This document shows, one piece after another, positions 11,644-22,167 of a DNA stretch of 64,000 bases (position 1 is its first letter; each line of letters starts with the position of its first letter). Position numbers and translations under genes: made by a program. The stretch comes from Platerodrilus igneus (Eukaryota; Arthropoda; Insecta; Coleoptera; Lycidae), in assembly GCA_036346225.1 (NCBI GenBank), contig JARFIW010000968.1, positions 1,674,001-1,738,000 of the forward strand, given 5' to 3'. A model generated the notes under the pieces. That model did no database searches. It saw only the letters and a list, made by a program, of their open reading frames with translations, and had not been told where the DNA came from.

Positions 11644-11799
11644 TTATTTGCAATTCTGAAAGCTGCTGATATTTACTATTTTTCTATGTATACTGTTCCC
11701 GACTGTTCCTATACCTAACTCGACTAGTTTTGGATTTATAAGCAAATATTTAAATAATTTTATGAAATTAGATTTTTTTCATCAAACAGTCTATGGAAA

Positions 11800-13460
11800 T
11801 TTGACTAGAAGTCTTTAAAGATTCCGGTAACACCCCTACTAATGTTTTAAACTCCACTAATTTCATAGAACTAATTGCAAATATTGAGCTAGGCCCTAAT
11901 GATATGCTAGTCAGTTTTGACGTTACATCCCTATTTACAAACGTACCTGTCATAGACACTATCTCCATTATTAAACAACTCCTAAGTCAAGAAAACGAAT
12001 TTGAGTACCTGGCCACGCTCATTGTAAAATGCTTAACTCCTACCTATTTTGTCTTCGACGGACAATTTTACAAACAAACTTCGGGCACACCAATGGGCTC
12101 ACCTTTATCCCCTTTTGTGGCCAATATATTCATGGAGTCTTTGGAATCCATAGCTCTAGAATCCACAGACCTTAAACCAAAAACATGGCTCCGTTATGTA
12201 GATGACACTTTTGTAATCTGGCCCCATGGACATCAAACGCTCAATAATTCTAGATCACATAAACAATCAACATAAAGACATTAAGTTCACTCTAGAAATT
12301 GAAAAGAACGGAACTCTGCCATTCCTTGACGTTCTGGTGGAGCGCCAACCTAACGGACGACTAGGTCATTCCGTATATCGAAAACCCACACACACAGACA
12401 GATACCGACATGCGTCGTCACATCATCAGCCCTCACAAAAATCATCGGTAATCAACTCTCTAGTCCACCGTGCAATTAAGATTTCACAACCAGAACACTC
12501 ATCTAATGAACTGACCCATCATAAAACCAGTCTTATAAAAAACGGCTATCGTAACTCAGATATCGGCAGAGTAATAAACCGGCATCTGCATCCTACACGA
12601 ACCCCCAAACCACGCTACAATCTCGATACACGTTCTTTAGCAATCCTTCCATATATACACAGAGTAACAGACCGAATTGGCAAAATTCTACGTAAACACA
12701 ACATCAAAACTATCTATAAACTCACCAATAAAATTTCACAAATATTACCAACCTCAAAAGATTCCGAAAATAGTCTTAAAGTCCCAGGCGTATATAGTAT
12801 ACCTTGCAGTTGCGTTTTAGTATACATAGAAGAAACAAGACGGTCAGTACAGACTAGACTAAACGAGCATAAGCGATGCTTAAGAACAAGCCAGTACAAT
12901 CGCTCAGCGGTGGCATACCATTAACTTTGACAAGACGAAACTAATTGCCAGAATTTCATTTTTCTACAATAGAAAAATTAGAGAATCTATAAAAATCAAT
13001 AAAAATACTAATAACCTAAACAAAGACGATGGCTACTACCTTTCCCCCATTTGGAAAACAAGCCTATGTTCACAAGAGCGGAACCGTGACATTCACTGAT
13101 CCGCTACGATACTCATCTCTATTCATGATCGCTCATGTATCAAGTTCTCACCCTATATAAACTACCACTTTCCTTACTTTCGCCAGTTACTTCGCCTCAA
13201 GACACCTTATTGCTTTGAATGGGCTAGTGAGTCTGCTAGTTGAGGAGTAACTCTTCTCTTTGCACTTTAACTTGTCTATTTAATATTATCTTTTTTATAT
13301 TTTTTATTATTTTTATTTTATTACTTATTTCTTTTCTTGTCCTGATGGGCGAAACGTCGACCTTAATTTATAAAATGACACGGTTCCAACCCGGAACCAT
13401 AAATATTTATAATGACTCTGGCCGTGAAAGCATCCGACAATATCACAAGCCCAGTTATTA
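11800..13460 (+). mobile_element. Penelope-like retroelement, 5'-truncated
   Basis: Carries the two domains of the family in order, reverse transcriptase then GIY-YIG endonuclease, followed by about 350 bp of 3' sequence ending near CTGGCCGTGAAAGC (13420). It lies inside the TIR-bounded transposon. The missing N-terminal half shows the usual 5' truncation of such insertions. No target duplication was identified. Confidence 0.85.
11805..13099 (+). pseudogene. Penelope-like RT / GIY-YIG polyprotein
   Basis: The readable protein begins upstream of the first ATG, so the 5' end is truncated. RT motifs are clear: SFDVTSLFTNVP (about 11911), GTPMGSPLSPF (about 12083) and RYVDDTF (about 12191) with the catalytic aspartates intact. 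A frameshift at about 12226-12275 moves to a second frame with FLDVLVERQ, then the endonuclease: GVYSIPC (about 12790), a degenerate YIEETRR in place of the usual YIG-T-R, and NEHKR. A further break near 12920 is followed by INFDKTKLIARISFFYNRK and LSPIW, ending at TGA 13097-13099. Expected activity is target-primed reverse transcription at a nick made by the endonuclease. With at least two frameshifts and a truncated start it cannot be functional. Confidence 0.88.
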
Positions 13461-13469
13461 ATAAAAATC

Positions 13470-14463
13470 GAGATAAAAATACAACAAAAAGTATTGAAAG
13501 AATTGGATGTATATCATGTTTTTATTAAACAAGGAATAGGGCATAAAGACTAACTGTATATTATTATTCCAATTGGTGCACTAGTAGACTAATATAATAG
13601 GTTAATGTTAATGAGTGTCTTATAAGGTTCTCAAATGAAGATCTGAATGAATACAAATGGCCAAAAAAATACTAATTAAAAATAAACATAAAAGATCCAA
13701 ACAAATATTATGATATTAAAATATTTTGAAATGAAACTTTTTTTAAAAGTTAAATCTTTGATATCTATCTGTAATTTGTAAATAATCTTACGAATTACTT
13801 GTAAGAGAATAAGTATTTTATGTTACATGAACTTGCTTACTTTAGCATTAAAAAAAATTACTAGTATTCAGCTACTATAATATTTAGAAAAATTTGAAGT
13901 GTCAAAAGTTACTTTTTATGGCAATTTGAGTGCACAGATTCGAAAAATGGAAAAACTCTTATTTACATGGTACTTCTGATACAAAGGGGTCACAAAGGAC
14001 TATTCTTACTAATATTTCCTTGGTCGTGGTGTTGGCACTATTAATGTGCTTGTTATATAATCGCAACGTGATGACGCCACCGTTGATGGGGTTGAGTAAT
14101 AAGCCAGTTTTATTTGCAACGACTCGATGCAAGAGTCTCGCATAAATTCAGCCTCCACACTATAACAAAGAACTGACGTCACGGAAATATCTACTATTAA
14201 CGCCTCGTCTAAATTGGCGCTTTTATTCGGAACATTTCTTTTATTTTTAATCTACCTTTGAAAAGGGTTTATTCCAAAGTTGTACGGTTCTTAAAAGCTC
14301 TGTAGTAACAATTTAAGGGTAGTCTCACTTGATTGATGGTTTTGAAATATTAACTAATTCCGACTAAAAAACATCAAGCATAATTCGCATTTTCTTATCC
14401 CATTTCACCAATTTTACCCTCTAGAATTGTCATAAAAGGACATTGAAAGTCAAAATTAGTTTT
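13470..14463. other. Interior of the TIR transposon, no gene seen
   Basis: AT-rich sequence between the Penelope-like insertion and the right subterminal array. A 71-codon frame (13930-14145) has no recognisable domain. Confidence 0.5.
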
Positions 14464-14650
14464 CAGCGATTTCTAAAGATTGCGGACGATTTCTGGAAGG
14501 TGCGGGTGATTTCCAGAGTCTACAAAGAATTTGTGAAGTCTGCGGGCGATTTCTAAAGACTGCGGGGCGATTTCTGTGCGATTTCCGCGATTTTGGGCAA
14601 TTTTATTGCGACTGTGAGGGATTTGCATGAGTCTGCCAGAGATTTCGGGC
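14464..14650. repeat. Subterminal array, right end of the transposon
   Basis: Imperfect units on GCGATTTCTNNAGACTGCGG, e.g. CAGCGATTTCTAAAGATTGCGG and GGCGATTTCTAAAGACTGCGG. These are in the same orientation as, and related to, the left array. It ends 38 bp before the right terminus. Confidence 0.65.
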
Positions 14651-14688
14651 CAAAATGTGACAATATTGCGGAAGTGAGCCATCCCTCG

Positions 14689-14696
14689 GATTGATC
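14689..14696. repeat. 8-bp target-site duplication, right (GATTGATC)
   Basis: Exact copy of 10843-10850, immediately outside the right terminal repeat. Confidence 0.85.
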
Positions 14697-14987
14697 AATA
14701 CAAAGAGAAACTCGAAAAGTATAGTAAAAGGTTACAGCGGTTAGAAAAAGCTACTAATATAAAGAGTATTGTCGATACACCAAACACAAAGTTGCACAAA
14801 TTGTGCGATATTCCAGACTCAAAAGGACGTCGTTAAAAAGGCCCTATTTGGAGAAGTGATGAATGAACAATTGAAAGAGAATTATGCCAAGTTACAAACT
14901 TTTAAGTAAAAACAAATTTTTGCGAATGTTGTATCTGATAAATTAGTAGATAAATACAAGCTGTGGAGAGGCGAAAATGTGCTATAA
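14689..14987 (+). pseudogene. Basic coiled-coil protein gene, 3' part
   Basis: Coding resumes directly after the transposon: IDQYKEKLEKYSKRLQRL continues the heptad-like basic helix of the 5' part, followed by SIVDTPNTKLHKL and, after a frameshift, VVKKALFGEVMNEQLKENYA and IFANVVSDKLVDKYKLW with an in-frame TAA between them. The family I recall has the same order of helix, 'P-x-T-K' segment and 'LFGEV..QL' block. Joining the two parts across the 8-bp duplication keeps the helix but in a different frame, so there is at least one more frameshift. Ends at TAA 14985-14987. Function unknown. Confidence 0.5.
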
Positions 14988-17118
14988 CTTACAAGAGATT
15001 GCAGAAGTCTGCATGTCAGTTAACTTTAGTACCTACGACACAGACGCGTCGAGATAGAATTTCAGAATGCTGATGCTAATATTATAATTAGTTACTATCA
15101 GTTCAATGATGAACATTTTATTTTTACACTAAAAAGTTCATTTTAATAAGATTAAGTGCAAAGTGCTATGGAATTAAGTAAATTCACTCAAATATAATAT
15201 ATCTAATTAATAATTCAGCATTTGTTATGAAATTATTCATTTAGGACATCATGTACGTAGTAAGTTGTGTAAAGTTTGAACAAATAAACTGGTTACATTC
15301 AATTTCTTTTATATAAACACTTCTCTGCAACATACAACAATCCTCTGTCATAGATTTTTGCAAAATCGCCTATAACTTTCAAAATAAAAAATAAATGTCT
15401 CAGTTTTTTGAAGATATGTTGTAAATTTATGACTGCCTTTCGTGGTACCTGCATTGTTTTTTATTTTTAAGAAAAAAATATGCATGGGACAGTATTGTTT
15501 GGGCGAGTTTCCCATTAGTAGAGAAAGACCCACGTAAGTTAGTGTTCGAAATAAAGACAGGGCGCGTTTTATGTACCTGAAGTTTTCAGTTGTAGGTACT
15601 TTACATACCATGTCCAATTTTTTTTTTACTTCACGGCTGTTTTGTATTTACAAAAAGACTAAAAGAAACCAACTGAAAATTAAATCATATTTTTCTGGTA
15701 GCATACATCCTCATTAAAATATTCGAATGTAGCACACTTACCATATTACAGTTGCATTCAGATACATGATTAAAATTCATTTGAAAAATGTCGAAAGACG
15801 CCAACTTAAATTTAAAAAGGAAACCGCTAATTTGTTAGTAAAATCGACCGCAATACTTCACGTATCATAAACAAACATCGATTAGGTAGTAATAAGCATT
15901 TTGTTGATAGATTATGTAGATATAATATAGTTTATCGACATAATTAACGTAAAACTACTACTTACAGAAAAAACAATATAGATATAGGATTCGCATGCAC
16001 GCGTGGATTCTGCGGCTTCTTTTCACTGGTGTTAGCCTGCATACTTTTAACTTGCACCCACTGAGACTAATTAAAACTAAGAAGAACACTGGCTAAAATA
16101 TCACAGGAATGAATGAGATCGTTTGCAAACTAACCATCGATCAATGACAACGTGGTAATAGCTTACAGTATTACTCAAGAGATACTGCTATCGGTTTAGT
16201 ATCAACTGACAAGCTTACGTTTATACATAACCCTGGCCTTGAGTTTACTAGCTCTACTATTCGGCGAGCGCGCGTTTTATAATCGCGTCGAAATCCTACA
16301 TCGTTAGATATTTATAAATTAAATTCAGCCAAACAATTATCCAACATACTAAGCATATTCGTCAATTGATATGGGCGTTATCTCGGTTCTACTATTGATT
16401 CGAATATCAGGGGTTTGTATCGCCATAATGTAAAAATAATAATGTGTGAAGTTTAATAACTAAATAAATAGTTTCTGTGTCTGATTTGTACTGGCCCTGG
16501 CGTCAGGGACTTAAAAAACCAAATAGATGAAAAAATTGTGTACCGTACAATCGCTAACTATGGGCCGGGGTCGCAAGTATTGTCCAACAGTGACGTTATG
16601 AGATAGACATTTATTTCCGTTAAGAATATACCTCAATAAGGATGGTGAATCACGTGGTACAGATTTCGCTTGGAAGTAAAGTAACCTCAAATTTGCGAAT
16701 GTAAACATTGTGTTTACATAGTTTTTACTAAGTTGTTTGCCTTCTTTCTTAAAACCTCTTTAAATCATTACAATTGCTTTAAACAACTTAGTTTTTCGTG
16801 GGAGTAATGTTTTAGTGATTAGAGGTCTTTCAAAACCTCATGGGCTGTTGCGCAGAACACCAATTTAACCCTTTGTGTACCGACGATACTTATGAGTACC
16901 TCATTTCTTCAGTTCACCCAAATACCAACCGATAAAATATTTAAACTAAAGTTTACCTTTATTACCTTTATTAAATACGTTTCTTAAAATTGCTTTGTAC
17001 CCGATATTGCAAAAAAATTAAGTATCTTTTAATATTCAGTCATGGTGCTTTGAAGTAACTATGGAAATACAAAACACTGATTTGACAACAATTTAAAAAA
17101 ATCTGTTTTGTTTTGTGT
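14988..17118. other. Unassigned sequence
   Basis: No recognisable gene. An 89-codon minus-strand frame (15348-15617) and a 65-codon one (16511-16708) show no domain I know. A CpG-richer patch (GGCGAGCGCGCG, near 16262) could be a promoter remnant, but nothing confirms it. Confidence 0.45.
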
Positions 17119-17299
17119 TAGGGCTATTTAACGTATAGATCGGTATCACAATTACGATTGGAGGTGTGATTTGTATCGATGTTAGTTTCATTGAATGCAC
17201 ACAAATGTCGGAGTGTCAAATATCTGTCAAAGTTTCAAATGGACTACAGAAACTCTTTGAAATAACGATACGTATCGATTCATGGGTTGAATAGCCCTA
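17119..17299. mobile_element. 181-bp MITE with TA target sites
   Basis: The left end TAGGGCTATTTAAC and the reverse complement of the right end TAGGGCTATTCAAC match at 13 of 14 positions. Homology continues imperfectly inward (ATCGGTATC against ATCGATACGTATC). TA at both edges fits Tc1/mariner-type non-autonomous elements. No coding capacity. Confidence 0.7.
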
Positions 17300-17653
17300 T
17301 TCATTCAATTTTATATTGGAAATATGAAAAAACAATATCACTGTGGATAAAAAAATTTATTATACTTAAAAATATATTTATAAAACTATTTCATGATATT
17401 CAGCAAAACAGTTTTTTTCGTTGCAGCATAAAAATATCCCACATGTAGAACACACTGAATGCGGTTTTGATTGAACCGATTAGATTAAAATTAGCAAGTT
17501 TCTTGTCTACTGTTTAATTTTTGCCTTGATAAACGTCAATTTTTTTTTATCTGAGAGGCACCAAATCTTAAAACCTCTCCTAATCGATGTCATTGGATTA
17601 TACTGCATTAGAGAGTGCCGCCCTTTGAATTTAATAATAGATTAGTAGGTAAG
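17300..17653. other. Unassigned AT-rich sequence
   Basis: Nothing recognised between the MITE and the Polinton terminal repeat cluster. Confidence 0.5.
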
Positions 17654-18230
17654 TAAGGCCGGTCTGACTTCAAAACGGTGCACGCGTATGTTTTTCCATT
17701 GAAAGTTTCAAAGCAACATACGCGTGCAGCGTTTTGAAGCCAGACCGGCCTTATATTACTTTCAATGTAACATACGTGTGGACACGTTTTGAAGTCAGAC
17801 CGGCCTTATATTACTTTTAATGGAACATACGTGTGTGACTTCAAAACACACGTATGCTACGTTGAAAGTGCGTGCAGAAAAAATGTGGAGCTGTTTTGAA
17901 TTTGGTTCTCTAGCGAGAAGTTATAAACTAGATCAGATGCAAAATATCGCATCAAAATCAATTGTATTTAATTAAAGTGAATTCTGATTTATGTTTTTTA
18001 CTTTTGTTTAGAGGCTGCAAATACACATAGGCCGGTTTGACTTCAAAACGTGTCCACACGTATGCTACATTGAAAAAATGTAAATGTGTGCAGAAAAATG
18101 AGCTGTTTTAAATTCTAGCGAGAAGTTATAAAGTAGGTCAGATGCAAAATATGCTAAGGCCGGTTTGAATTCAAAGTGCGATCACTCTGCAAATACACAT
18201 AGGCCAGTTTCAATTCAAAATGTGTTTACT
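17654..18230. repeat. Cluster of inverted and direct ~37-bp motifs at the Polinton end
   Basis: The motif TAAGGCCGGTYTGACTTCAA followed by AACGTGTNCACACGTATG occurs at least seven times: plus strand at 17654, 18028, 18155 (truncated) and 18200 (diverged); minus strand at 17717-17753 and 17771-17808; and a scrambled core CATACGTGTGTGACTTCAAA at 17826. Copies 1 and 2 form a 100-bp palindrome. A longer direct repeat (GCAGAAAAA...TCTAGCGAGAAGTTATAAA...GATGCAAAATAT) links 17868-17955 and 18085-18152. The cluster abuts the first Polinton gene and may be its terminal repeat array, but no matching right end was found. Confidence 0.75.
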
Positions 18231-18241
18231 CTTGTGATAGG

Positions 18242-18829
18242 TTGAAAAGTAGGTTAGCAAAGTATGCAGATGGTGATAAACTGCTATATAAGGAGATTGC
18301 TCCTAATATTAATTTAATTAGTCGAAGTTTACTGCATATTTACATACCTACATATACAAACATGTATATAATTGATATTCAGGGATTTAAATACAAGAAA
18401 AACGAATTTGTGTGCAAAGAAATTGCGGTTTTGTACTTGTTGGAAGGCGTTGTTTGGCATCAAATTTTTAAACTGCCAATGCAGTCTAGTTGTTTGAGCC
18501 AAAATCATATAAAACATAACGACTGGGTGAAAAGGAATATTCATGGTCTTTCTTGGGATGAATCTTCAACAGCTGGAATGGTGTCATCATACATAGCGCT
18601 TTATTTGAAGCAAATTACCAGACCCGGTGAAGAAGTATGTGTGAACGCTCTAGAAAAGAAGAAATGGATGGAAACCTATCTAATGCAAAACGTTGTAACT
18701 GATACGTTTGCACTAGGTTGTCCTAAGTTATTGGAGTTAAAAATCAATAATCGTTTACTATGTAACATCCATTGTTGTAGACACAGCACTAATAGTCTGC
18801 AAGTGCAAAACAAAATACCTTGTTATTAA
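18242..18829 (+). CDS. Uncharacterised Polinton-associated protein
   Basis: Open for about 195 codons from a non-ATG (TTG) position; the first internal ATGs come later, so the true start may be lost or lower down. Features: IIDIQGFKYKKNEFVCKEI, a central GLSWDES, then EKKKWMETYL and a C-terminal CPKLLEL plus C/H cluster (CNIHCCRHS). I recall an arthropod family with DIQGFK...KE, HGL-WD and a final Cys/His pattern that accompanies mobile elements; its function is not known to me, though the layout is compatible with a nuclease-like fold. It is on the opposite strand to the adjoining integrase, with convergent ends 134 bp apart. No frameshift is evident, in contrast to its neighbours. Confidence 0.5.
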   Translation: MKSRLAKYADGDKLLYKEIAPNINLISRSLLHIYIPTYTNMYIIDIQGFKYKKNEFVCKEIAVLYLLEGVVWHQIFKLPMQSSCLSQNHIKHNDWVKRNIHGLSWDESSTAGMVSSYIALYLKQITRPGEEVCVNALEKKKWMETYLMQNVVTDTFALGCPKLLELKINNRLLCNIHCCRHSTNSLQVQNKIPCY

Positions 18830-18963
18830 AAGAATGGTTTAATAATAATAAAAAACAATAGAAAGATGGTGTCCGTATTATTTATTTTAATTTAATTTTA
18901 CAATGTTGGAATTATTAACTATTGTTATTATAACAACTTCTAGCAAACATTATTTTTATAGAT

Positions 18964-19760
18964 CTAGCTATTGTGTACGTTAGAGAAGCCTAACCATTTT
19001 ACAAAGACTTTATTTCCACGCTTTCTTAGGACTTTTTCTACCAGGTAAATTCCTGGATGTTTAACCTTTTGCAACTCCATTTCATAAAATGCACCATTGA
19101 TTTCTTTATCGTCTTGATTTGTTACGTTTACCTTTTTAATCTTAAAAATTTCATTTGAACAGTTTGGTGTGTAACCTTTCGTAAATGCTTCCCTGTGTTT
19201 ACTAATCCTCACGCTGTCTTTAATTGAATATTTTGGTAGTTTGGTTGCAAGTTTGATGCGGGTAAATGATGATTTAAGAATAGTTTTTTCATTTGATTTA
19301 TCAACGTTTACAGGTTTCACTCCGATAGTACTGTGAACTGTGTTGTTGTATTGTTTTACAACATTACTTAAATTTTTTATCCAATTGTAAGAACCGTTCA
19401 GGTTAAACAAGCGCCACATTTTTCCCTTTAAAGTTCTAATTACATATTCCACAATGCATGCTTTCTTTGTAGAAAAAACACTATAATGGTTTATGCCATA
19501 TGTCTGCATTAAGGATTGAACTTTATTTAAAATTGTTTTCATTGCAGCAGTAACATCAATACCCGTTTTACTTTTAAGTGGTACAGCCCATACGTATTTG
19601 GAGAAACAATCAGTACCTACTAAAATGTATTTAAATCCTTTGTTTTTTTGCGAATATGGTAATCAAATCGGTCTGAAGAAGGTCATTTAAACCTTTTACT
19701 ATCACTTTACGTTTTTCAAAATTTATTTTTGCTGGTTTATGAATTTAGTTTACTATATCC
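18964..19760 (-). pseudogene. Polinton integrase with chromodomain
   Basis: Retroviral-type (DDE) integrase that would insert the element's linear DNA. On the minus strand the N-terminal part reads KPAKINFEKRKVIVKGLND then LLQTDLITI (first catalytic Asp). A frameshift leads to YSQKNKGFKYILVGTDCFSK. The segment that should carry the second Asp (QTD-NGTEF type) is missing between MKTILNK and SLMQTYGINHYS. The Glu is kept in KACIVEYVIRTLK. A chromodomain-like tail follows: PGIYLVEKVLRKRGNKVFV, KWLGF. It ends at about 18964, 134 bp from the convergent upstream gene. The deleted core makes it inactive whatever the frameshift. Confidence 0.9.
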
Positions 19761-19841
19761 TCTTTCACTTTTGATTGAGCAACTATCATAATACTTTTTT
19801 TCTAATCAGGATTTATTAAATACAATTAACAAATACTTCTA

Positions 19842-20117
19842 CTATTGAATGTCGAGGGCTCCACTTGCTTTGAAATAAACTTTTAATATAAAATGAGGAA
19901 ACAGTGTGGTATTGTTTATGCTAACACCGCTGTCACGAAAGTTGATTACATCCATACGTCTAAGCAAAAATCCTAGTAACTGCGCAATTACATAACTTTT
20001 ATCGTTTATAAGAATTTCAATGTCTTGCGGGTATCCTTTAATATTCTCAATCACTGCTTCCTCATAAGGAAATTCATAATTATGCTTAATGTAAAGTAAG
20101 GAATGTCTTGCAGCCAT
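19842..20117 (-). CDS. Hypothetical Polinton protein, 91 aa
   Basis: Intact small frame starting MAARHSLLYIKHNYEFPYEE, between the integrase and the larger hypothetical and on the same strand. No domain recognised. It is mildly acidic at the N-terminus with two hydrophobic stretches (VIAQLLGFLL, FPHFILKVYF). Its position within a compact Polinton gene block is the only argument that it is real. It may be the remnant of a larger gene. Confidence 0.4.
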   Translation of the reverse strand: MAARHSLLYIKHNYEFPYEEAVIENIKGYPQDIEILINDKSYVIAQLLGFLLRRMDVINFRDSGVSINNTTLFPHFILKVYFKASGALDIQ

Positions 20118-20280
20118 CGAGGAATGTACTAGAGTAAAACGTTGCTACTACTGTGTAATGTAACATATGTAACTTGTACTCAATGAAGGTTTCAAAACCT
20201 TCATTTTCTTTTCATATTCCTGTTCACTTAGATCTATTTTACGGTTATTTAAGTGCCTTCTAAATTTGTCAATTGTCATA

Positions 20281-21250
20281 TCATCTAATCACTTTTGCCT
20301 CCCGCAATTCTTCAATGATCGAATTTATTTCGTTGCTGTGACCTGTGTGTCCAGCAGTCTGAGATGAAACTAAAAGCCGTAATCTATCAACAAGTTCATT
20401 GGGATCATTCCAACATAAATAATCTATGGCGTTATTTGATACTTTCATTGTCATACCGTCTCCAAGACGCTTTCTATAGGGCAATGTTCTAGGTCTACGA
20501 GGTGTTTGGGGAAGAATGCTCAATGTAGACATTATATTTTTGTATTTATATGAATTATTACCCTGAATTGGTTCTGTTTGAGAATAATATCTTCTATTAG
20601 CATTTGTTCTTTTCACAATATCAAGGTATGACTTTAGATCTTGCGGTCTGTACTCGACAGAATATTTTTAAACAGTAATTCGTATAATCCAGGAGTACAT
20701 TTATATTTCAAATTATTTATTAGTACATCACCCAACGCAAAATTAGAATTGCCTATCATAAGACCATTTGAATCAGAGTTATACCTAACAGCATATTTAT
20801 AATTAAATTCGTTCTTAACATCTTTAAACATATTGTAAATATATTCTTGAGATAGCGGATGTAACTGTTCGAGATAATGTGTCATACCAGGTGAATCGAC
20901 AAAGCTTTGTATTTTCATTATCATCATCATCATCATCTTCATCCATGGCATCATTTATATTCCGTATATGCTGAGCAATAACCGGCGAATCAATATAGTC
21001 AACGTTCCTTTCTAGCAATTTAGGTTTAACTTTTTTACACTGCTATGAGACAGTTCTTAATCTTTAAATTTTTTTTCTTTACCAGACTTTCCCCATCCAG
21101 TATATTAGCAATAGTTTCTAATCGCGATGTTATGGGTAAGATTGATTCCGCTTGGACGACTTCACTATCTTTTAACTGGCGTAGTTCGTTTTTTACAATG
21201 TTTCTTTTCTTAATTAAAATTCTTTTACGTTTTATCGCCTCCTTGTTCAT
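20281..21250 (-). pseudogene. Conserved Polinton hypothetical ('DPNELVDRL' protein)
   Basis: Three to four frames together give one protein of about 320 aa. The N-terminus is a basic helix (MNKEAIKRKRILIKKRNIV). The middle has an acidic run (DEDDDDDDNE), HPLSQEYIYNMF and CTPGLYELLF. The C-terminus is WNDPNELVDRLRLL, AGHTGHSNEI and IEELREAKVIR, ending at 20281. I recall this C-terminal signature in many animal Polintons with no assigned function. A second copy at 44690-45484 shares GLY-L and the 'IEELR' end, confirming that it belongs to the element. It lies just downstream of the ATPase on the same strand in both copies. Frameshifts lie near 20620 and 20900-21030. Confidence 0.75.
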
Positions 21251-21315
21251 TGCGTAAAAAGTTTATAGTAATAAAAAAATTCTTGGATACTAATGATACT
21301 TGCGTCTCTCATGGT

Positions 21316-22005
21316 TTAAATATGTATGAAGTGATCAAAACCTATCCGGTACCTTCCTTGACCTGGATCACTATCCTTGTCTACAACTAAGAAACCGTAT
21401 TTGTCTTGCCAACAAGCACCACATATTTCACGGAATTTATCATACTTCATGTCAGTATTGATGTGATGGTCATATATGTGTTTTAAATTTAAATCATCTT
21501 GTTTAAATAAAACTAAAAGATTAGTATTATCACGTAGTAAGTGCTTAGGTATACGAGTATAACTTTGACAAAGGTAAAAACTGTCTACTTGTTTATGACA
21601 CCCCATACTAAAGTATTCCCTAATTATACCTTGTTTATCGCAAGCTACATCATTAAAAACAAATATAAAATTATTTAGAGCATCAGATGGTGATATAATA
21701 TTATCAGAACTGGAAAATGTATAATATTTGATCCCTTTTATTGGTCGCAGTAGACTTTCAAGGTATTGATACTTTGGTTAATAAAGTGATTTAGAATAAA
21801 CATACACGTTTTCAAACTTTAAACCATTAGGATGTTCTATCAACCCAATAATAACGTTGGTCTTACCGCAATTTGATGGACCAACAACTAGACATCGAAT
21901 AGAGGCAGGCAGAAGAACGCTACGTTTTTTCTTTTTAGCTAAGGATTGCACGTCCATGTTATCATTGTTCATGGTTAAAGATGTTGATTGTTTCACAACA
22001 CGCAT
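21316..22005 (-). pseudogene. Polinton DNA-packaging ATPase (A32-like)
   Basis: Would drive genome packaging into the capsid, as in the FtsK/HerA-type ATPases of related viruses. Walker A is intact at about residues 42-49 (GPSNCGKT). Walker B-like FIFVFNDVACD follows, with Asn where the first acidic residue is usual, then FYLCQSYTRIPKHLLRDN and a C-terminal RYRIGFDHF. The whole gene is one reading frame of 229 codons broken only by TAA at 21778-21776, where CAA (Gln) would restore a continuous frame after SKSLY. It is therefore the best preserved large gene in this Polinton. The start ATG at 22005 is chosen as the first in frame. Confidence 0.88.
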
Positions 22006-22167
22006 GTTTGCAAGTTCTAAATTCGATTGTAAAAAAAGTGAAATTATATATAAGAACGGCGAATATATAAAAAATCATTAATTCACAATAATTTATTTAC
22101 TGCACAGCTTGAGAGGGCAGTTGTCCGCTAATGATTACCTATAATAATTCTAAACCACTGGGAACGG

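Larger units (their letters stand above)
10851..14688. mobile_element. 3,838-bp DNA transposon with TIRs and 8-bp target duplication
   Basis: The left end CGAGGGGTGGCTCACTA and the reverse complement of the right end, CGAGGGATGGCTCACTT, match at 15 of 17 positions; within the first 16 the only difference is at position 7. An exact 8-bp duplication flanks them. Just inside, both ends carry CAAAAATGTGACARTATTGC-type sequence in direct orientation, then minisatellite-like arrays. I see no transposase of its own: the only coding sequence is a nested Penelope-like element, so it is probably non-autonomous. An 8-bp duplication is known for hAT, P and a few other superfamilies. The termini are not a textbook match to any I know, so the superfamily is left open. 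Confidence 0.8.

Noticed and set aside
21857..22081. Plus-strand 74-codon frame over the ATPase
   Set aside because: Shadow of the minus-strand ATPase; the minus strand carries the P-loop.
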